Source of the DNA: Methylobacterium sp. UNC378MF
Lineage (GTDB): Bacteria; Pseudomonadota; Alphaproteobacteria; Rhizobiales; Beijerinckiaceae
Length of the DNA stretch: 64,000 bases
Direction of reading: 5' to 3'
Assembly (NCBI RefSeq): GCF_900103195.1
Contig: NZ_FMWU01000008.1
Span: forward strand, 1-64,000
Shown here: piece by piece, positions 53,979-62,789 of the stretch
Numbering within the stretch: position 1 is the first letter of the stretch
Layout: each line of letters begins with the position of its first letter
Notes under the pieces: model-generated
Told to the model about the DNA's origin: nothing
Databases searched by the model: none
What the model saw: the letters and a program-made list of their open reading frames with translations, nothing else
Position numbers and translations under genes: made by a program

Positions 53979-55535
53979 TCAATCCCGGACCAGGCTCCAG
54001 AAGGCGTGCTTGCGGCCGTGCGCGGCCCGCAGCGCCTTGCGGTAGGTTTCCGGATCCGGGGTGACATCGCCGGGCGCGAGGCGCCCGGCCAGGGCCTCCA
54101 GCTCCGTAAGGTAGCGTGCGCCGTGGGAATAGGCGGCGCTGCGACCGTTCTCAAGGATGGTGTCGAGCAAGCAGCGATACAGGATCGTGGCTGCTCGGGG
54201 GTGGTCCTGGGCCAGCGCTTCGGCCGCCGGCGCCAGCGTCGCGAACTGGTCGCCCTGCCAGATCCCCGGCCGTGCGACGACCAGCCCGGCGGCGCGGCGC
54301 AGGTCCGGCCAGGCTGCGAGGAACGCGAGCGCTCGATGTGGCTGCGGGAAGGCCTCGACATGGTCGAGGGCGCGCTGCAGCGCCTCCTCGTCCTCGAAAT
54401 CCGGAAGCTTCGCGAGGTAGGCCCGCAGCATCGGGGCGTCGAGTTCGCGCTCGAACCGTGCCCAGCGCATGGCCTGCGCCTCGTCGCTCCGGCCCAACGC
54501 ATCGAGGATGTCGATCTCCAGCGCCTGCCGCTCGCGCTCCGGTCCGCGCAGATCGAAACCGGCGATCAGGTCGGCCCGAGTGGCGATGCGGAGGCCGGGG
54601 TCCTGCATGCGTCGGATCCAGTCCAGGGCCTCGCCGGCCCGGCCGGCACGAAGCAGCCGTCGGCCGATCCCCACGCGATCCTCTCGGCCAGGGAGCATCG
54701 CCTGCTCAAGGGCGATGAAGGCGTCCGTATCGCCGCGACGGTCGGCAATGGCCTGCCGCAGGCGCAGGATCTGGATCCGGGCGGCCTGCCGGTGATGGGT
54801 CGCCTCGCGGCGGAGATCACCGCCCTTTGGCATCGCGGCCTCGGCCGCGGCGAGCCGGTCGTCGATCTCGGCGAGGGCCGGTTCGGGCAGCGACGGGATC
54901 ATGTCCGCGAGGACCACGCCGAGAGGACCGAACGGATCCGCCGCGAAGGGCTCGACGAGGCGCATGGCCAACCCGGCCGCATCCTCCGGCGGCAGGGCCC
55001 CGGCGGTTTCCACGAAGGCCGCGGCGGCACGGTCGAATACGCCCTGCACCGCACCCGTGCTGTCGTCCACGCGGTTCAGAACCGCGTCCGCACCGTCGAG
55101 AAAGCGCCGGAGCCGGTCGAGCGCCGCGCCCGGATCGAGGGGGCGCAACTCGTTGAGGATCACCGTCACGGTGGTGTTGAGATCCGCCGCGAAGGTCCGG
55201 CGCTTCTGCCAGTCGATGTAGCCCTGCGCACCCTCGAGCGCCGTCAGTCGCCGATCGATGATCGCCGCGACGGCCTCTGGACCCTGAAGGGAGGCAAGCG
55301 CGGCGGTCACCAGCTTCTTGAAGGCCGGATTGCGCCCGGTCTCGCCGAGGATAAGCCCGATCAGGCGGTCCGGGCCGAGCGCCGCAAGCGTTTCGGGTGA
55401 CGGCGTGGTGCGGCGCGCGCCCTTCGGCAGGGCGGCCGCCTTCCGGTCGGCGGGGGGCGCCGCCGTCGGTGTCACGCGCCGCGCACGCGCCACGATCGTC
55501 CCCGCCGATGCCTCGAATCCCGCATGGCCGTCCAA
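53979..55535 (-). CDS. large helical-repeat protein (DUF6880-like)
   Basis: A 518-residue cytosolic protein, almost entirely helical, with TPR-like repeats ('RQAIADRRGDTDAFIALEQA', 'RRLLRAGRAGEALDWIRRMQ', 'ERERQALEIDILDALGRSDE'). The N-terminal 'ETLAALGPDRLIGLILGETG' resembles the start of proteins grouped as DUF6880 in related bacteria; I am not certain of that assignment. No catalytic motif is seen. The exact start is uncertain because the first 45 residues are low-complexity. Confidence 0.75.
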   Translation of the reverse strand: MDGHAGFEASAGTIVARARRVTPTAAPPADRKAAALPKGARRTTPSPETLAALGPDRLIGLILGETGRNPAFKKLVTAALASLQGPEAVAAIIDRRLTALEGAQGYIDWQKRRTFAADLNTTVTVILNELRPLDPGAALDRLRRFLDGADAVLNRVDDSTGAVQGVFDRAAAAFVETAGALPPEDAAGLAMRLVEPFAADPFGPLGVVLADMIPSLPEPALAEIDDRLAAAEAAMPKGGDLRREATHHRQAARIQILRLRQAIADRRGDTDAFIALEQAMLPGREDRVGIGRRLLRAGRAGEALDWIRRMQDPGLRIATRADLIAGFDLRGPERERQALEIDILDALGRSDEAQAMRWARFERELDAPMLRAYLAKLPDFEDEEALQRALDHVEAFPQPHRALAFLAAWPDLRRAAGLVVARPGIWQGDQFATLAPAAEALAQDHPRAATILYRCLLDTILENGRSAAYSHGARYLTELEALAGRLAPGDVTPDPETYRKALRAAHGRKHAFWSLVRD

Positions 55536-55545
55536 TCCGCGGCGG

Positions 55546-55785
55546 TTATTCCACGACGCGGGCGCGGGGCCGGTCGCTGCCCTGCGCGGTCTCGTCGTGC
55601 CAGCCTCCGGCCTGATCCTGGTAGCGGATACCCTCGGTCGAGCCAGGGACCTGCTGCTCGGCGGCCGCGGCCTGCGCCGCCTGCAGCGCCTCCTCGCGGC
55701 TCGGGAAGGTCTCGGAGAATACGTCGCCGACCTTGTAGGCGTAACCGCCGTCGTGCTCGACGATGTGATAGGTAACTTCGGACAT
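55546..55785 (-). CDS. DUF2188-like protein
   Basis: A 79-residue protein matching the short DUF2188 pattern: 'YHIVEHDGGYAYKVGDVFSE' then 'FPSREEALQAAQAAAAEQQ'. AGGAGG five bases before ATG 55785 decides the start. It is upstream of the helical-repeat gene on the same strand. Function unknown. Confidence 0.8.
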   Translation of the reverse strand: MSEVTYHIVEHDGGYAYKVGDVFSETFPSREEALQAAQAAAAEQQVPGSTEGIRYQDQAGGWHDETAQGSDRPRARVVE

Positions 55786-55908
55786 CACGCCTCCTGTACG
55801 CGCCGTTATCGTTGAGCGCGAACCCGCCGGACGCGCCGGGGTTCCAGACGCCGGAGTTTCCGGCCTCCGATCTGCCGGAAAGTGGACCTAGAGCGCCTCA
55901 ATCCCGGC

Positions 55909-56175
55909 ATGCAGACGACGACGATGCAGCTTCGCCCGTTCCTCGCCCTCGCCCTCCTCCTGGTCGCCCGTCCTGCGAGCGCCGAGGAGGGCTTCCTCGA
56001 CAAGCTGTTCGGCGGCTCCGGGCGCGGAGCGCCGCCCAACCCCTTCGCGTCGAACTACCCCTCCGCGCCGCCCTCGGCCGAGGAGGCACGCGCCGCGCGT
56101 GAGCGGCGGCCGGTCCGCGGGGAGCGCGGTGCTCCGGCCGGTCCGCTCCCTCCGGGGCGCATCCCGGAAGAGTGA
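55909..56175 (+). CDS. small exported protein
   Basis: An 88-residue protein with an N-terminal signal peptide ('LRPFLALALLLVARPASAEE', likely cleaved after 'SA'), then a Gly/Pro-rich, basic, probably disordered tail ('GLFGGSGRGAPPNPFASN'-like). A start at ATG 55924 is equally possible. It is convergent with fabI. No family is recognised. Confidence 0.55.
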   Translation: MQTTTMQLRPFLALALLLVARPASAEEGFLDKLFGGSGRGAPPNPFASNYPSAPPSAEEARAARERRPVRGERGAPAGPLPPGRIPEE

Positions 56176-56181
56176 GGTGGC

Positions 56182-57012
56182 TCAGGCGTCGCCGACGACG
56201 CCGGCCGCGTCCTGCGCCTGCAGCACGTCCGGGCGCGGCATCGAGATGATGTTGTAGCCGGCATCCACGAAATGGACTTCGCCGGTGACGCCGCCCGAGA
56301 GCGGCGACAGCAGGTAGAGGGCCGAACCGCCGACATCCTCCAGGCTGACCGTGCGCCGCAGCGGCGCGTGGGCCCGCTGGTGGTTGAACATCAGCCGCGC
56401 ATCGGCGATGCCGGCGCCCGCCAGCGTCCGCATCGGGCCGGCAGACAGCGCGTTGACCCGGATCCCGTCCGGACCCAGGTCGCTGGCGAGGTAGCGCACC
56501 GAGGCCTCCAGGGCCGCCTTGGCGACGCCCATGACGTTGTAGTTCGGCATGACCCGGGTCGCGCCGCCGTAGGTCAGGGTCAGAAGCGAGCCGCCCTGGT
56601 GCATCCGCTTGGCTGCGCGCTGCGCGATCTCGGTGAACGAGAAGCACGAGATCGTCATGGTGCGCACGAAGTTCTCGCGCGTCGTCACGTCGACGTAGCG
56701 ACCCTTGAGCTGCGCCTTGTCGGAGAAGCCGATGGCGTGGACCACGAAGTCCAGGCCGCCGTCGAAGCGCGCATCGAGCGCCTCGAAGGTCGCGTCGACA
56801 GAGGCGAGGTCCTCGACATCGCAAGGCAGGACGATATCCGAATCGAGCTTGGCGGCGAGCGGTGCCACGCGGCGACCCAGGGCCTCGCCCTGATACGTGA
56901 AGGCCAGTCGCGCCCCCTGGTCGTGTAGCGCCTTGGCAATACCCCAGGCGATCGAGTGATCGTTCGCGACGCCCATGATCAGGCCGCGCTTGCCTGCCAT
57001 CAAACCCGTCAT
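56182..57012 (-). CDS. fabI: enoyl-ACP reductase (NADH)
   Basis: Last step of each fatty-acid elongation cycle. The 276-residue SDR-like protein has the FabI cofactor motif 'GLIMGVANDHSIAWGIAKAL', 'CDVEDLASVDATF', the Tyr/Lys pair in 'YNVMGVAKAALEAS', and 'GPMRTLAGAGI'. The Tyr-x6-Lys spacing is typical of FabI rather than of ordinary SDRs, and triclosan sensitivity would be expected from this type. It lies 3' of the small membrane ORF and fabB on the same strand, but the intrinsic terminator between them suggests its own promoter. Confidence 0.95.
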   Translation of the reverse strand: MTGLMAGKRGLIMGVANDHSIAWGIAKALHDQGARLAFTYQGEALGRRVAPLAAKLDSDIVLPCDVEDLASVDATFEALDARFDGGLDFVVHAIGFSDKAQLKGRYVDVTTRENFVRTMTISCFSFTEIAQRAAKRMHQGGSLLTLTYGGATRVMPNYNVMGVAKAALEASVRYLASDLGPDGIRVNALSAGPMRTLAGAGIADARLMFNHQRAHAPLRRTVSLEDVGGSALYLLSPLSGGVTGEVHFVDAGYNIISMPRPDVLQAQDAAGVVGDA

Positions 57013-57147
57013 GCCGACTCACATCCTGACCGAGCACGCCGTGCCCGCGAAGCGGGGACGGGCCACGGTCGCGAAGAGCGAACCGCGGCAGGTTGCCTTA
57101 ACGCGGCTCGCTCTCCGTTCCAAACGGGCCAGCAGCCGGCGTCGGCC

Positions 57148-57175
57148 AAAAAAAAGCCCCGCCGGGTGGCGGGGC
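57148..57175 (-). terminator. intrinsic terminator between fabB and fabI
   Basis: On the reverse strand GCCCCGCC-ACCC-GGCGGGGC is followed by eight T residues. It should end leftward transcripts of the fabA-fabB operon and of the small ORF at 57198. Confidence 0.9.
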
Positions 57176-57197
57176 GTCGGTGGAGATGTGCCGGGGT

Positions 57198-57314
57198 TCA
57201 GAAATGCCCGTCGGTATGGGATTGCGCTTCCTCAAGCAGGGCCTGCTTGGCGTAGATCGCTGCGCAACCGGCGATCACCAAGCCGCTCAGCGTTCCGAAG
57301 ATGAAAGTCCCCAT
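57198..57314 (-). CDS. small single-pass membrane protein, 38 residues
   Basis: ATG 57314 to TGA 57198 encodes 38 residues: one membrane helix ('TFIFGTLSGLVIAGCAAIYA') followed by an acidic, His-containing tail ('LLEEAQSHTDGHF'). It ends 22 bases before the intrinsic terminator, so it is the last gene of the fabA-fabB transcript or an independent small gene. No family is recognised. The frame is shorter than usual gene-calling cut-offs. Confidence 0.6.
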   Translation of the reverse strand: MGTFIFGTLSGLVIAGCAAIYAKQALLEEAQSHTDGHF

Positions 57315-57378
57315 CGCCACCACCAGATCTCAACAACGGGTAAACGCCGGCGTTGCGCCGGCGGTTCCCTCCCGGCGA

Positions 57379-58605
57379 TCAGGCGTCGACGTGCTTCAAA
57401 ACCAGGGTCGCGTTGGTGCCGCCGAAGCCAAAGGAATTCGTGAGCACGTGGCCGAGCTGGGCTTTGTCCCGGCGCTTCCGCAGGATCGGCATGTCGGCGA
57501 AGGCCGGATCGAGTTCGTCGATATGCGCGCTCTCGCAGATGAAGCCGTTGTTCATCATGAGCAGGCTGTAGATCGCCTCCTGGACGCCTGTGGCGCCCAG
57601 CGAGTGGCCGGTCAGCGATTTCGTGGCCGAGATCGGTGGGCAGTCTTCGCCGCGGCCGAACACCTCCCGGATCGCCTCGATTTCCTTATCGTCGCCGACC
57701 GGGGTCGAGGTGGCGTGCGGATTGATGTAGTCGATCCGGGCGCCCTTCAGCCCTTCCATCGCCTGGCGCATGCAGCGGACTGCCCCCTCGCCTGAGGGGG
57801 CAACCATGTCGTGCCCGTCCGACGTGGCGCCGTAGCCCGCGACCTCGCCGTAGATGCGGGCACCGCGCGCCCGCGCGTGCTCCAGCTCCTCAAGGACCAG
57901 AACACCCGCCCCCCCCGCGATGACGAAGCCGTCGCGGTTGGCGTCATAGGCGCGCGAGGCCCGGGACGGCGTGTCGTTGTACTTGGACGACATGGCACCC
58001 ATGGCGTCGAACAGCACCGACAGGGTCCAGTCCAGATCCTCGCAACCGCCCGCGAAGATGATGTCCTGCCGGCCGCCCTGGATGATCTCAGTGGCGTTGC
58101 CGATGCAGTGATTCGAGGTCGCGCAGGCGGAGGAGATCGAATAGTTCACGCCGCGGATCTTGAACCATGTCGCCAGCGTCGCCGAGGCGGTCGATGACAT
58201 CGCCTTCGGCACGGCGAACGGTCCGATCCGCTTGGGTCCCTTGTCCCGGGCAATGGCGGCGGATTCGACGATCACCCGGGTCGACGGACCGCCGGAGCCC
58301 ATGATGATCCCGGTGCGCTCGTTCGAGATATCGCCCTGTTCCAATCCGGAATCCTGGATCGCCTGATCCATGGCGACGTGATTCCAGGCGGTTCCGCCGC
58401 CGTGAAAGCGCATCGCGCGCCGGTCCACCACGCCCTCCGGATCAAGGCTGGGGGCGCCGGACACTTGGCTGCGGAAGCCATGCTCGGCGTAGCTGGCGTC
58501 GCGCGCGATGCCCGAGCGGGCCTCGCGCAGGGAGGCGAGCACCTCCTGCGTGTTGTTTCCGATGGACGAGACGATGCCCATCCCGGTGATGACGACACGG
58601 CGCAT
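57379..58605 (-). CDS. fabB: beta-ketoacyl-ACP synthase I
   Basis: Condensing enzyme essential for unsaturated fatty-acid elongation; 408 residues. The catalytic triad is visible: Cys161 in '[13 protein letters not shown]', His297 in '[11 protein letters not shown]' and His334 in '[10 protein letters not shown]'. The 'ATSTPVGD' loop is FabB-like (FabF has a different spacing, usually 'HGTSTP'). It starts at ATG 58605 and lies 140 bases 3' of fabA, the classical pair for anaerobic-type unsaturated fatty acids. Confidence 0.95.
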   Translation of the reverse strand: MRRVVITGMGIVSSIGNNTQEVLASLREARSGIARDASYAEHGFRSQVSGAPSLDPEGVVDRRAMRFHGGGTAWNHVAMDQAIQDSGLEQGDISNERTGIIMGSGGPSTRVIVESAAIARDKGPKRIGPFAVPKAMSSTASATLATWFKIRGVNYSISSACATSNHCIGNATEIIQGGRQDIIFAGGCEDLDWTLSVLFDAMGAMSSKYNDTPSRASRAYDANRDGFVIAGGAGVLVLEELEHARARGARIYGEVAGYGATSDGHDMVAPSGEGAVRCMRQAMEGLKGARIDYINPHATSTPVGDDKEIEAIREVFGRGEDCPPISATKSLTGHSLGATGVQEAIYSLLMMNNGFICESAHIDELDPAFADMPILRKRRDKAQLGHVLTNSFGFGGTNATLVLKHVDA

Positions 58606-58744
58606 GATGGTGACACTACCTCCGTCGTGGCCCCGGTTGCCCGGACCACGTCCCGGTCAGCTAAGATGACGCGGACACAATCTCAACCGTCGAGTCCGTC
58701 CGGCGTTGCGGCCAAGCCGCAAACCGGACGTTCGGCGACGCGGC

Positions 58745-59281
58745 TCAGCTCTGGAACAGGCCGACCCGCATGTCCTGGACCTGATAGACGCGCTCGCCAT
58801 CCGCCTCGAGCCAGCCGTCCCCGATGCCGAGCACCAGCTTGCCCTGGCGGACCCGCTTCACGTCGACGTTGTAGACGACCTTCTTCATCGACGGCAGCAC
58901 TTGCCCCGCGAGCTTGACCTCGCCGACGCCCAGGGCCCGGCCGCGACCTGGCGAGCCGAGCCAGCCGAGATGGAAGCCCAGCATCTGCCAGAGGGCGTCG
59001 AGGCCGAGGCAGCCCGGCATCACCGGGTCGCCCTGGAAATGGCAGGGGAAGAACCAGAGGTCCGGGCGGATGTCGAGTTCGGCCGTCACGTGGCCCTTGC
59101 CGTGGGCGCCGCCCTCGGTCGCGATGGACGTGATCCGGTCGAACATCAGCATCGGCGGCAGCGGCAACTGCGCGTTGCCGGATCCGAAGAGTTCGCCGCG
59201 CCCGCAGGCCAGAAGATCCTCGTAGGAATAGTGCGACCGGCGGTTCGCACCCTGCGCTTGTGTCTCGGCGTCTGGCGGCAT
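58745..59281 (-). CDS. fabA: 3-hydroxydecanoyl-ACP dehydratase/isomerase
   Basis: Dehydratase and trans-2/cis-3 isomerase that starts unsaturated fatty-acid synthesis; 178 residues. The active-site His is in '[20 protein letters not shown]' together with the Asp of 'LDALWQMLG', and the hot-dog signature '[11 protein letters not shown]' is present. Divergent from irr, with fabB downstream. On the reverse strand a TATAGT box lies at 59329-59334, about 50 bases upstream, without a clear -35. Confidence 0.96.
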   Translation of the reverse strand: MPPDAETQAQGANRRSHYSYEDLLACGRGELFGSGNAQLPLPPMLMFDRITSIATEGGAHGKGHVTAELDIRPDLWFFPCHFQGDPVMPGCLGLDALWQMLGFHLGWLGSPGRGRALGVGEVKLAGQVLPSMKKVVYNVDVKRVRQGKLVLGIGDGWLEADGERVYQVQDMRVGLFQS

Positions 59282-59418
59282 TGCGGTGGCTGTTTCCTCG
59301 GATGTGCGCGATCTTCGCGTCGCGGGCGACTATACTCGGCCCGTCGGCTGGCGCGCGGGTTAGCACGGGGCGCGACGCCTTCAAAGCCTGCCGCCGCGGG
59401 AGTGCGGCAACGCTCGGG

Positions 59419-59447
59419 TTGCGACTGTCCGACCACTTCAATATACT
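59419..59447 (+). promoter_or_regulatory. candidate sigma70 promoter of irr
   Basis: TTGCGA (59419-59424) and TATACT (59442-59447) are 17 bases apart, placing the start of transcription near 59454, about 40 bases upstream of the irr ATG. Confidence 0.65.
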
Positions 59448-59495
59448 AAGGAGACATCCGTTCCTTCAGGCCCCTCGTCGAGCTTCAGTCCAGCG

Positions 59496-60011
59496 ATGTC
59501 CGAACCGGTGCCATTCCAGGCCGTCTTCAACGGCCGGGTCCCCGCCCCCCAGTTGGAGGCCAACGGGACTCCGCGCCGCGGCTGCCCGCTGTCCGACCTG
59601 CGCGACCGCCTGCGGCGGGCCGGCCTGCGGCCGACGCGGCAGCGCCTGTCCCTGGGTTGGCTGCTGTTCGGCCGCGGCGACCGCCATCTCACGGCCGAGA
59701 TGCTCTACGACGAGGCCATGCGCGCCAAGGTGCCGGTCTCGCTGGCGACGGTCTACAACACCCTGCACCAGTTCACCGAGGCCGGCCTGCTGCGCCAGCT
59801 CGCGCTGGACGGGTCGAAGGCCTATTTCGACACGAACCCGACCGAGCACCACCATTTCTACCTGGAGGACGAGAGCCAGGTGATCGACATGCCGGATTGC
59901 GGCATTACGGTCGATTCGCTGCCCGAAGCGCCCGAGGGCATGGAGATTGCCGGGGTCGAGGTGATCGTCCGGCTGCGCCGCAGCCGTCCGACGGGACGCC
60001 GTCAGGGCTGA
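59496..60011 (+). CDS. irr: iron response regulator Irr (Fur family)
   Basis: Fur-family regulator of 171 residues, of the Irr branch that in Rhizobiales controls iron and heme genes and is destabilised by heme. The N-terminal extension carries a Cys-Pro heme regulatory motif ('RRGCPLSDLRDRLR'), followed by the winged helix ('PTRQRLSLGWLLFGRGDRHL', 'VPVSLATVYNTLHQFTEAGL') and the His-rich metal/heme site 'TEHHHFYLEDE'. Divergent from fabA, as in related genomes. A terminator follows. Confidence 0.93.
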   Translation: MSEPVPFQAVFNGRVPAPQLEANGTPRRGCPLSDLRDRLRRAGLRPTRQRLSLGWLLFGRGDRHLTAEMLYDEAMRAKVPVSLATVYNTLHQFTEAGLLRQLALDGSKAYFDTNPTEHHHFYLEDESQVIDMPDCGITVDSLPEAPEGMEIAGVEVIVRLRRSRPTGRRQG

Positions 60012-60043
60012 GGCGTCGGCGCGAGGCCATCGGAAGCGTCGCG

Positions 60044-60075
60044 AGGCCCGGCATCGTCCGGGCCTTTGTTTTTTC
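60044..60075 (+). terminator. intrinsic terminator of irr
   Basis: AGGCCCGG-CATCGT-CCGGGCCT followed by TTGTTTTTTC. A canonical terminator 33 bases after the irr stop. Confidence 0.92.
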
Positions 60076-60226
60076 AACGCCGGCGTCATTCTGGGGCGCC
60101 GAAGGCAGCCCGGAATCAAGGAGCTCAGTCAGGACAAGATCGTGGCACCTCGGCGGCCCGGCACCCGGGCTCTGCTGAGCAGCCTCGGGATGCTCGCGCG
60201 CGTGCCGTCGGGGATTGTCCCGGCCG

Positions 60227-60790
60227 CTAATCCACGACCTCGTTGGGATAGACTCCCCAGAGGCGATTCTGGCGGATGTAGCCGTCGACATCCCGCTTGT
60301 TCGGGAGAGCCACGATCAGGCGGCACCACGTCCCGGTGCAGCTTTTGACGCTGCCGATCACGCCGGTCTGAAGCTTGGCCTCGTCCTCCGCACCGTCATC
60401 GGCCTTGGCGCGCAGTGACACGACCGCCTTCTCGGCGCCCTTGTCAGGACCGGCATTCACGATGGCCGTTCGGCGTCCGGACAGCAGCGAATGCAGGACC
60501 CAACCTTCAGTCCCCTCCGAATCACGGATCCGGCGCCAGGTCTCGAATTCCCCCACGATCTCGACCGGAAGGCCAGCCCGCTGGAACACCCACAGGGTGC
60601 GGTGATCCTTGGACGGCCCTTCGCGGAGGTTGACACGATCGGTCTTGAGGCTGGCGTAGCGCGGCAGCGGCAGCTTGGTGACCGGTCCGACGCCGGCCTC
60701 AGGGCCTGCGGGCGGCGCCGCCCGGGCGCCGGTCGCGAGGCCGCCGGCCAGCAGCGCCGCGACGGCGAAGCTGAGGCGTGACACGCGCAT
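60227..60790 (-). CDS. exported bacterial SH3-domain protein
   Basis: A 187-residue protein with a signal peptide ('LSFAVAALLAGGLATGARAA') and two SH3b-like segments, the first with 'DRVNLREGPSKDHRTLWVFQ' and 'GTEGWVLHSLLSG', the second with 'VKSCTGTWCRLIV' and 'VDGYIRQNRLWGVYP'. SH3b proteins bind cell-wall peptides or act as regulators of murein enzymes. AGGGAGAC six bases before ATG 60790 sets the start; the longer upstream frame is out of character. Single gene. Confidence 0.88.
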   Translation of the reverse strand: MRVSRLSFAVAALLAGGLATGARAAPPAGPEAGVGPVTKLPLPRYASLKTDRVNLREGPSKDHRTLWVFQRAGLPVEIVGEFETWRRIRDSEGTEGWVLHSLLSGRRTAIVNAGPDKGAEKAVVSLRAKADDGAEDEAKLQTGVIGSVKSCTGTWCRLIVALPNKRDVDGYIRQNRLWGVYPNEVVD

Positions 60791-61046
60791 GGTCGTCTCC
60801 CTATCCGGACGTGGCGTAGGTTGGTGTAGGGCCTGTTCGGCGAGCGGGCCGGGCCGGCTTCCGATTGTGTTCCAGCCCACCTCTGGTAGAGAGGCCGATG
60901 GGTCGGAACAGGCTCCGGATCCGGCGCCTCGTGACCGATCCTGTCTGGCCGAGTTCGGTTAACGGACGCTTGCGGGAAGCGGTCCGGGCGAGAGCCACCG
61001 GGCGCGAGCCGTAATCAGGGCCGCGGGGCTGACGGGGGAGAGAGAC

Positions 61047-62045
61047 GTGTCGAAGCGCAAGCCGCTGGTGGTCGTGACGCGGCGCCTTCCGGACGCCGTC
61101 GAGACGCGGATGCGCGAGTTGTTCGACGTCCGGCTCAATTCCGACGACGCGCCCCTGCCGGCGGATGCCTTGGCGGCGGCGTTGCGCGAGGCCGACGTGC
61201 TCGTGCCGACCGTCACCGATGAGATCGATTCCGGGCTGATCGCCCAGGCCGGACCCAACCTGCGGCTTATCGCCAATTTCGGCAACGGTGTCGATCACAT
61301 CGACGTGGCGGCAGCGCTGGAGCGCGGGATCACGGTCACCAACACGCCCGGCGTGCTGACCGAAGACACCGCCGACATGACGATGGCGCTGATCCTCGCG
61401 GTGGCCCGTCGGGTCACCGAGGGCGCGCGCATCATTCCGGACGACGAGTGGACCACCGGCTGGTCGCCGACCTGGATGCTCGGCCGGCGGATCACCGGCA
61501 AGCGGCTCGGCATCGTCGGCATGGGGCGGATCGGTCAGGCGCTGGCCAAGCGCGCCCGCGCCTTCGGCCTCCAGGTCCACTACCACAACCGCCGGCGGGT
61601 ACCCGCCGCCATCGAGAGCGCCCTCGACGCCACCTACTGGGAATCCCTCGACCAGATGCTGGCGCGCGTCGATATCGTGTCGGTGAACTGCCCGCACACG
61701 CCCGCGACCTACCACCTGCTCTCGGCGCGGCGCCTCAAGCTGCTCAAGCCCGAGGCCGTCGTGGTGAACACTGCCCGCGGCGAGGTGATCGACGAGAACG
61801 CCCTCGCGCGGCTGATCGAGGGCGGCGAGATCTCGGCAGCCGGCCTCGACGTGTTCGAGCAGGAGCCCGCCGTCAGCCCGCGGCTCGTCAAGCTCGCCCG
61901 CCAGGGCAAGGTCGTGCTGCTGCCGCATATGGGCTCGGCGACCTATGAGAGCCGCATCGATATGGGCGAGAAGGTCATCATCAACATCAAGACCTTCATG
62001 GATGGACACCGGCCGCCGGATCGCATCCTGCCGAGCATGCTCTGA
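61047..62045 (+). CDS. D-2-hydroxyacid dehydrogenase (glyoxylate/hydroxypyruvate reductase type)
   Basis: NAD(P)-dependent enzyme of 332 residues. It shows the nucleotide fold 'LGIVGMGRIGQALAKRARAF', the catalytic Arg ('VVNTARGEVIDENALARLIE'), the Glu in 'DVFEQEPAV' and the His in 'LLPHMGSATYESRIDMGEKV'. The sequence is close to glyoxylate reductase/D-glycerate dehydrogenase types (GyaR-like), but formate or phosphoglycerate dehydrogenase cannot be excluded by motif alone. The start is GTG 61047, preceded by GGGGGAGAG. Confidence 0.9.
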   Translation: MSKRKPLVVVTRRLPDAVETRMRELFDVRLNSDDAPLPADALAAALREADVLVPTVTDEIDSGLIAQAGPNLRLIANFGNGVDHIDVAAALERGITVTNTPGVLTEDTADMTMALILAVARRVTEGARIIPDDEWTTGWSPTWMLGRRITGKRLGIVGMGRIGQALAKRARAFGLQVHYHNRRRVPAAIESALDATYWESLDQMLARVDIVSVNCPHTPATYHLLSARRLKLLKPEAVVVNTARGEVIDENALARLIEGGEISAAGLDVFEQEPAVSPRLVKLARQGKVVLLPHMGSATYESRIDMGEKVIINIKTFMDGHRPPDRILPSML

Positions 62046-62075
62046 GCGGCGGGCGGGCAATCCGCCGGCTGCCCC

Positions 62076-62702
62076 TCACAGCGCGTCGCCGGCGACCGCC
62101 TGGGGCTTGGCCATGCCCTGCACGCCCTGGAACAGGCGCTCGCTGGTCAGCTTGAGGAAATAGAACCCGAATTCCGGGTTCTGGTAATAGAGCTGCTTCA
62201 CATCCGAATAGGACACGCACAGCGCGTGTCCCGCCTCGACGCAGACCAGTGAAGCCGTGCGGGTATTGCCGGGCGACAGGAGTCCGAGCTCGCCGACGAT
62301 CGCGCCTTTGCGCACCTCGAGGTCGACCTCGGGAATCCGGAATACCCCACTCTCGATGTAGTACATCTCGTCGGCGAGATCCTCCTTCCGGAATACTACC
62401 TCGCCGACGCCGAACGGGCGGCGCGAGCCGAACGGCCGGAGCCATTCGAGGGACAAGTCGCCGTCGGCGGCCGTCTCGACGTCGCGGACAAGGCGCATCA
62501 TCTGCCAGAGCCGATAGGCGTTGAACGGCATTTGGATCAGCTCGGTGAGCACCACCGGCATGCTGCCGATGAGGATGCCGTAGGTGATCACCGCGCAACT
62601 CGCGCAGAGCGAGATGATCCGCAGCGGAATCATCGTGCTCATGGCCGTCGCCGAAATGGTCAGCGCCGTCCCGAGATAGCCGATGCCCTCGACCCAATCC
62701 AT
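62076..62702 (-). CDS. membrane protein with cyclic-nucleotide-binding domain (Popeye-like layout)
   Basis: A 208-residue protein: two or three N-terminal membrane segments (about residues 4-24, 26-46 and 44-66), then a cytoplasmic cyclic-nucleotide-binding domain. Its phosphate-binding cassette reads 'GELGLLSPGNTRTASLV', with the Glu and Arg that contact cAMP/cGMP. This arrangement is like Popeye-domain proteins. The nucleotide and the output are unknown, and no adenylate cyclase is nearby. It is convergent with the hydroxyacid dehydrogenase gene and lies 3' of the amine oxidase on the same strand. Confidence 0.85.
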   Translation of the reverse strand: MDWVEGIGYLGTALTISATAMSTMIPLRIISLCASCAVITYGILIGSMPVVLTELIQMPFNAYRLWQMMRLVRDVETAADGDLSLEWLRPFGSRRPFGVGEVVFRKEDLADEMYYIESGVFRIPEVDLEVRKGAIVGELGLLSPGNTRTASLVCVEAGHALCVSYSDVKQLYYQNPEFGFYFLKLTSERLFQGVQGMAKPQAVAGDAL

Positions 62703-62789
62703 CGCCGCCCCCTGAAGCGTAACGGCCGGGGGATGCCCGTCTTGCCCTCCTGCGGCAAGCGTCCCGGCTGCTCCCGCGGCGTACGCGTC

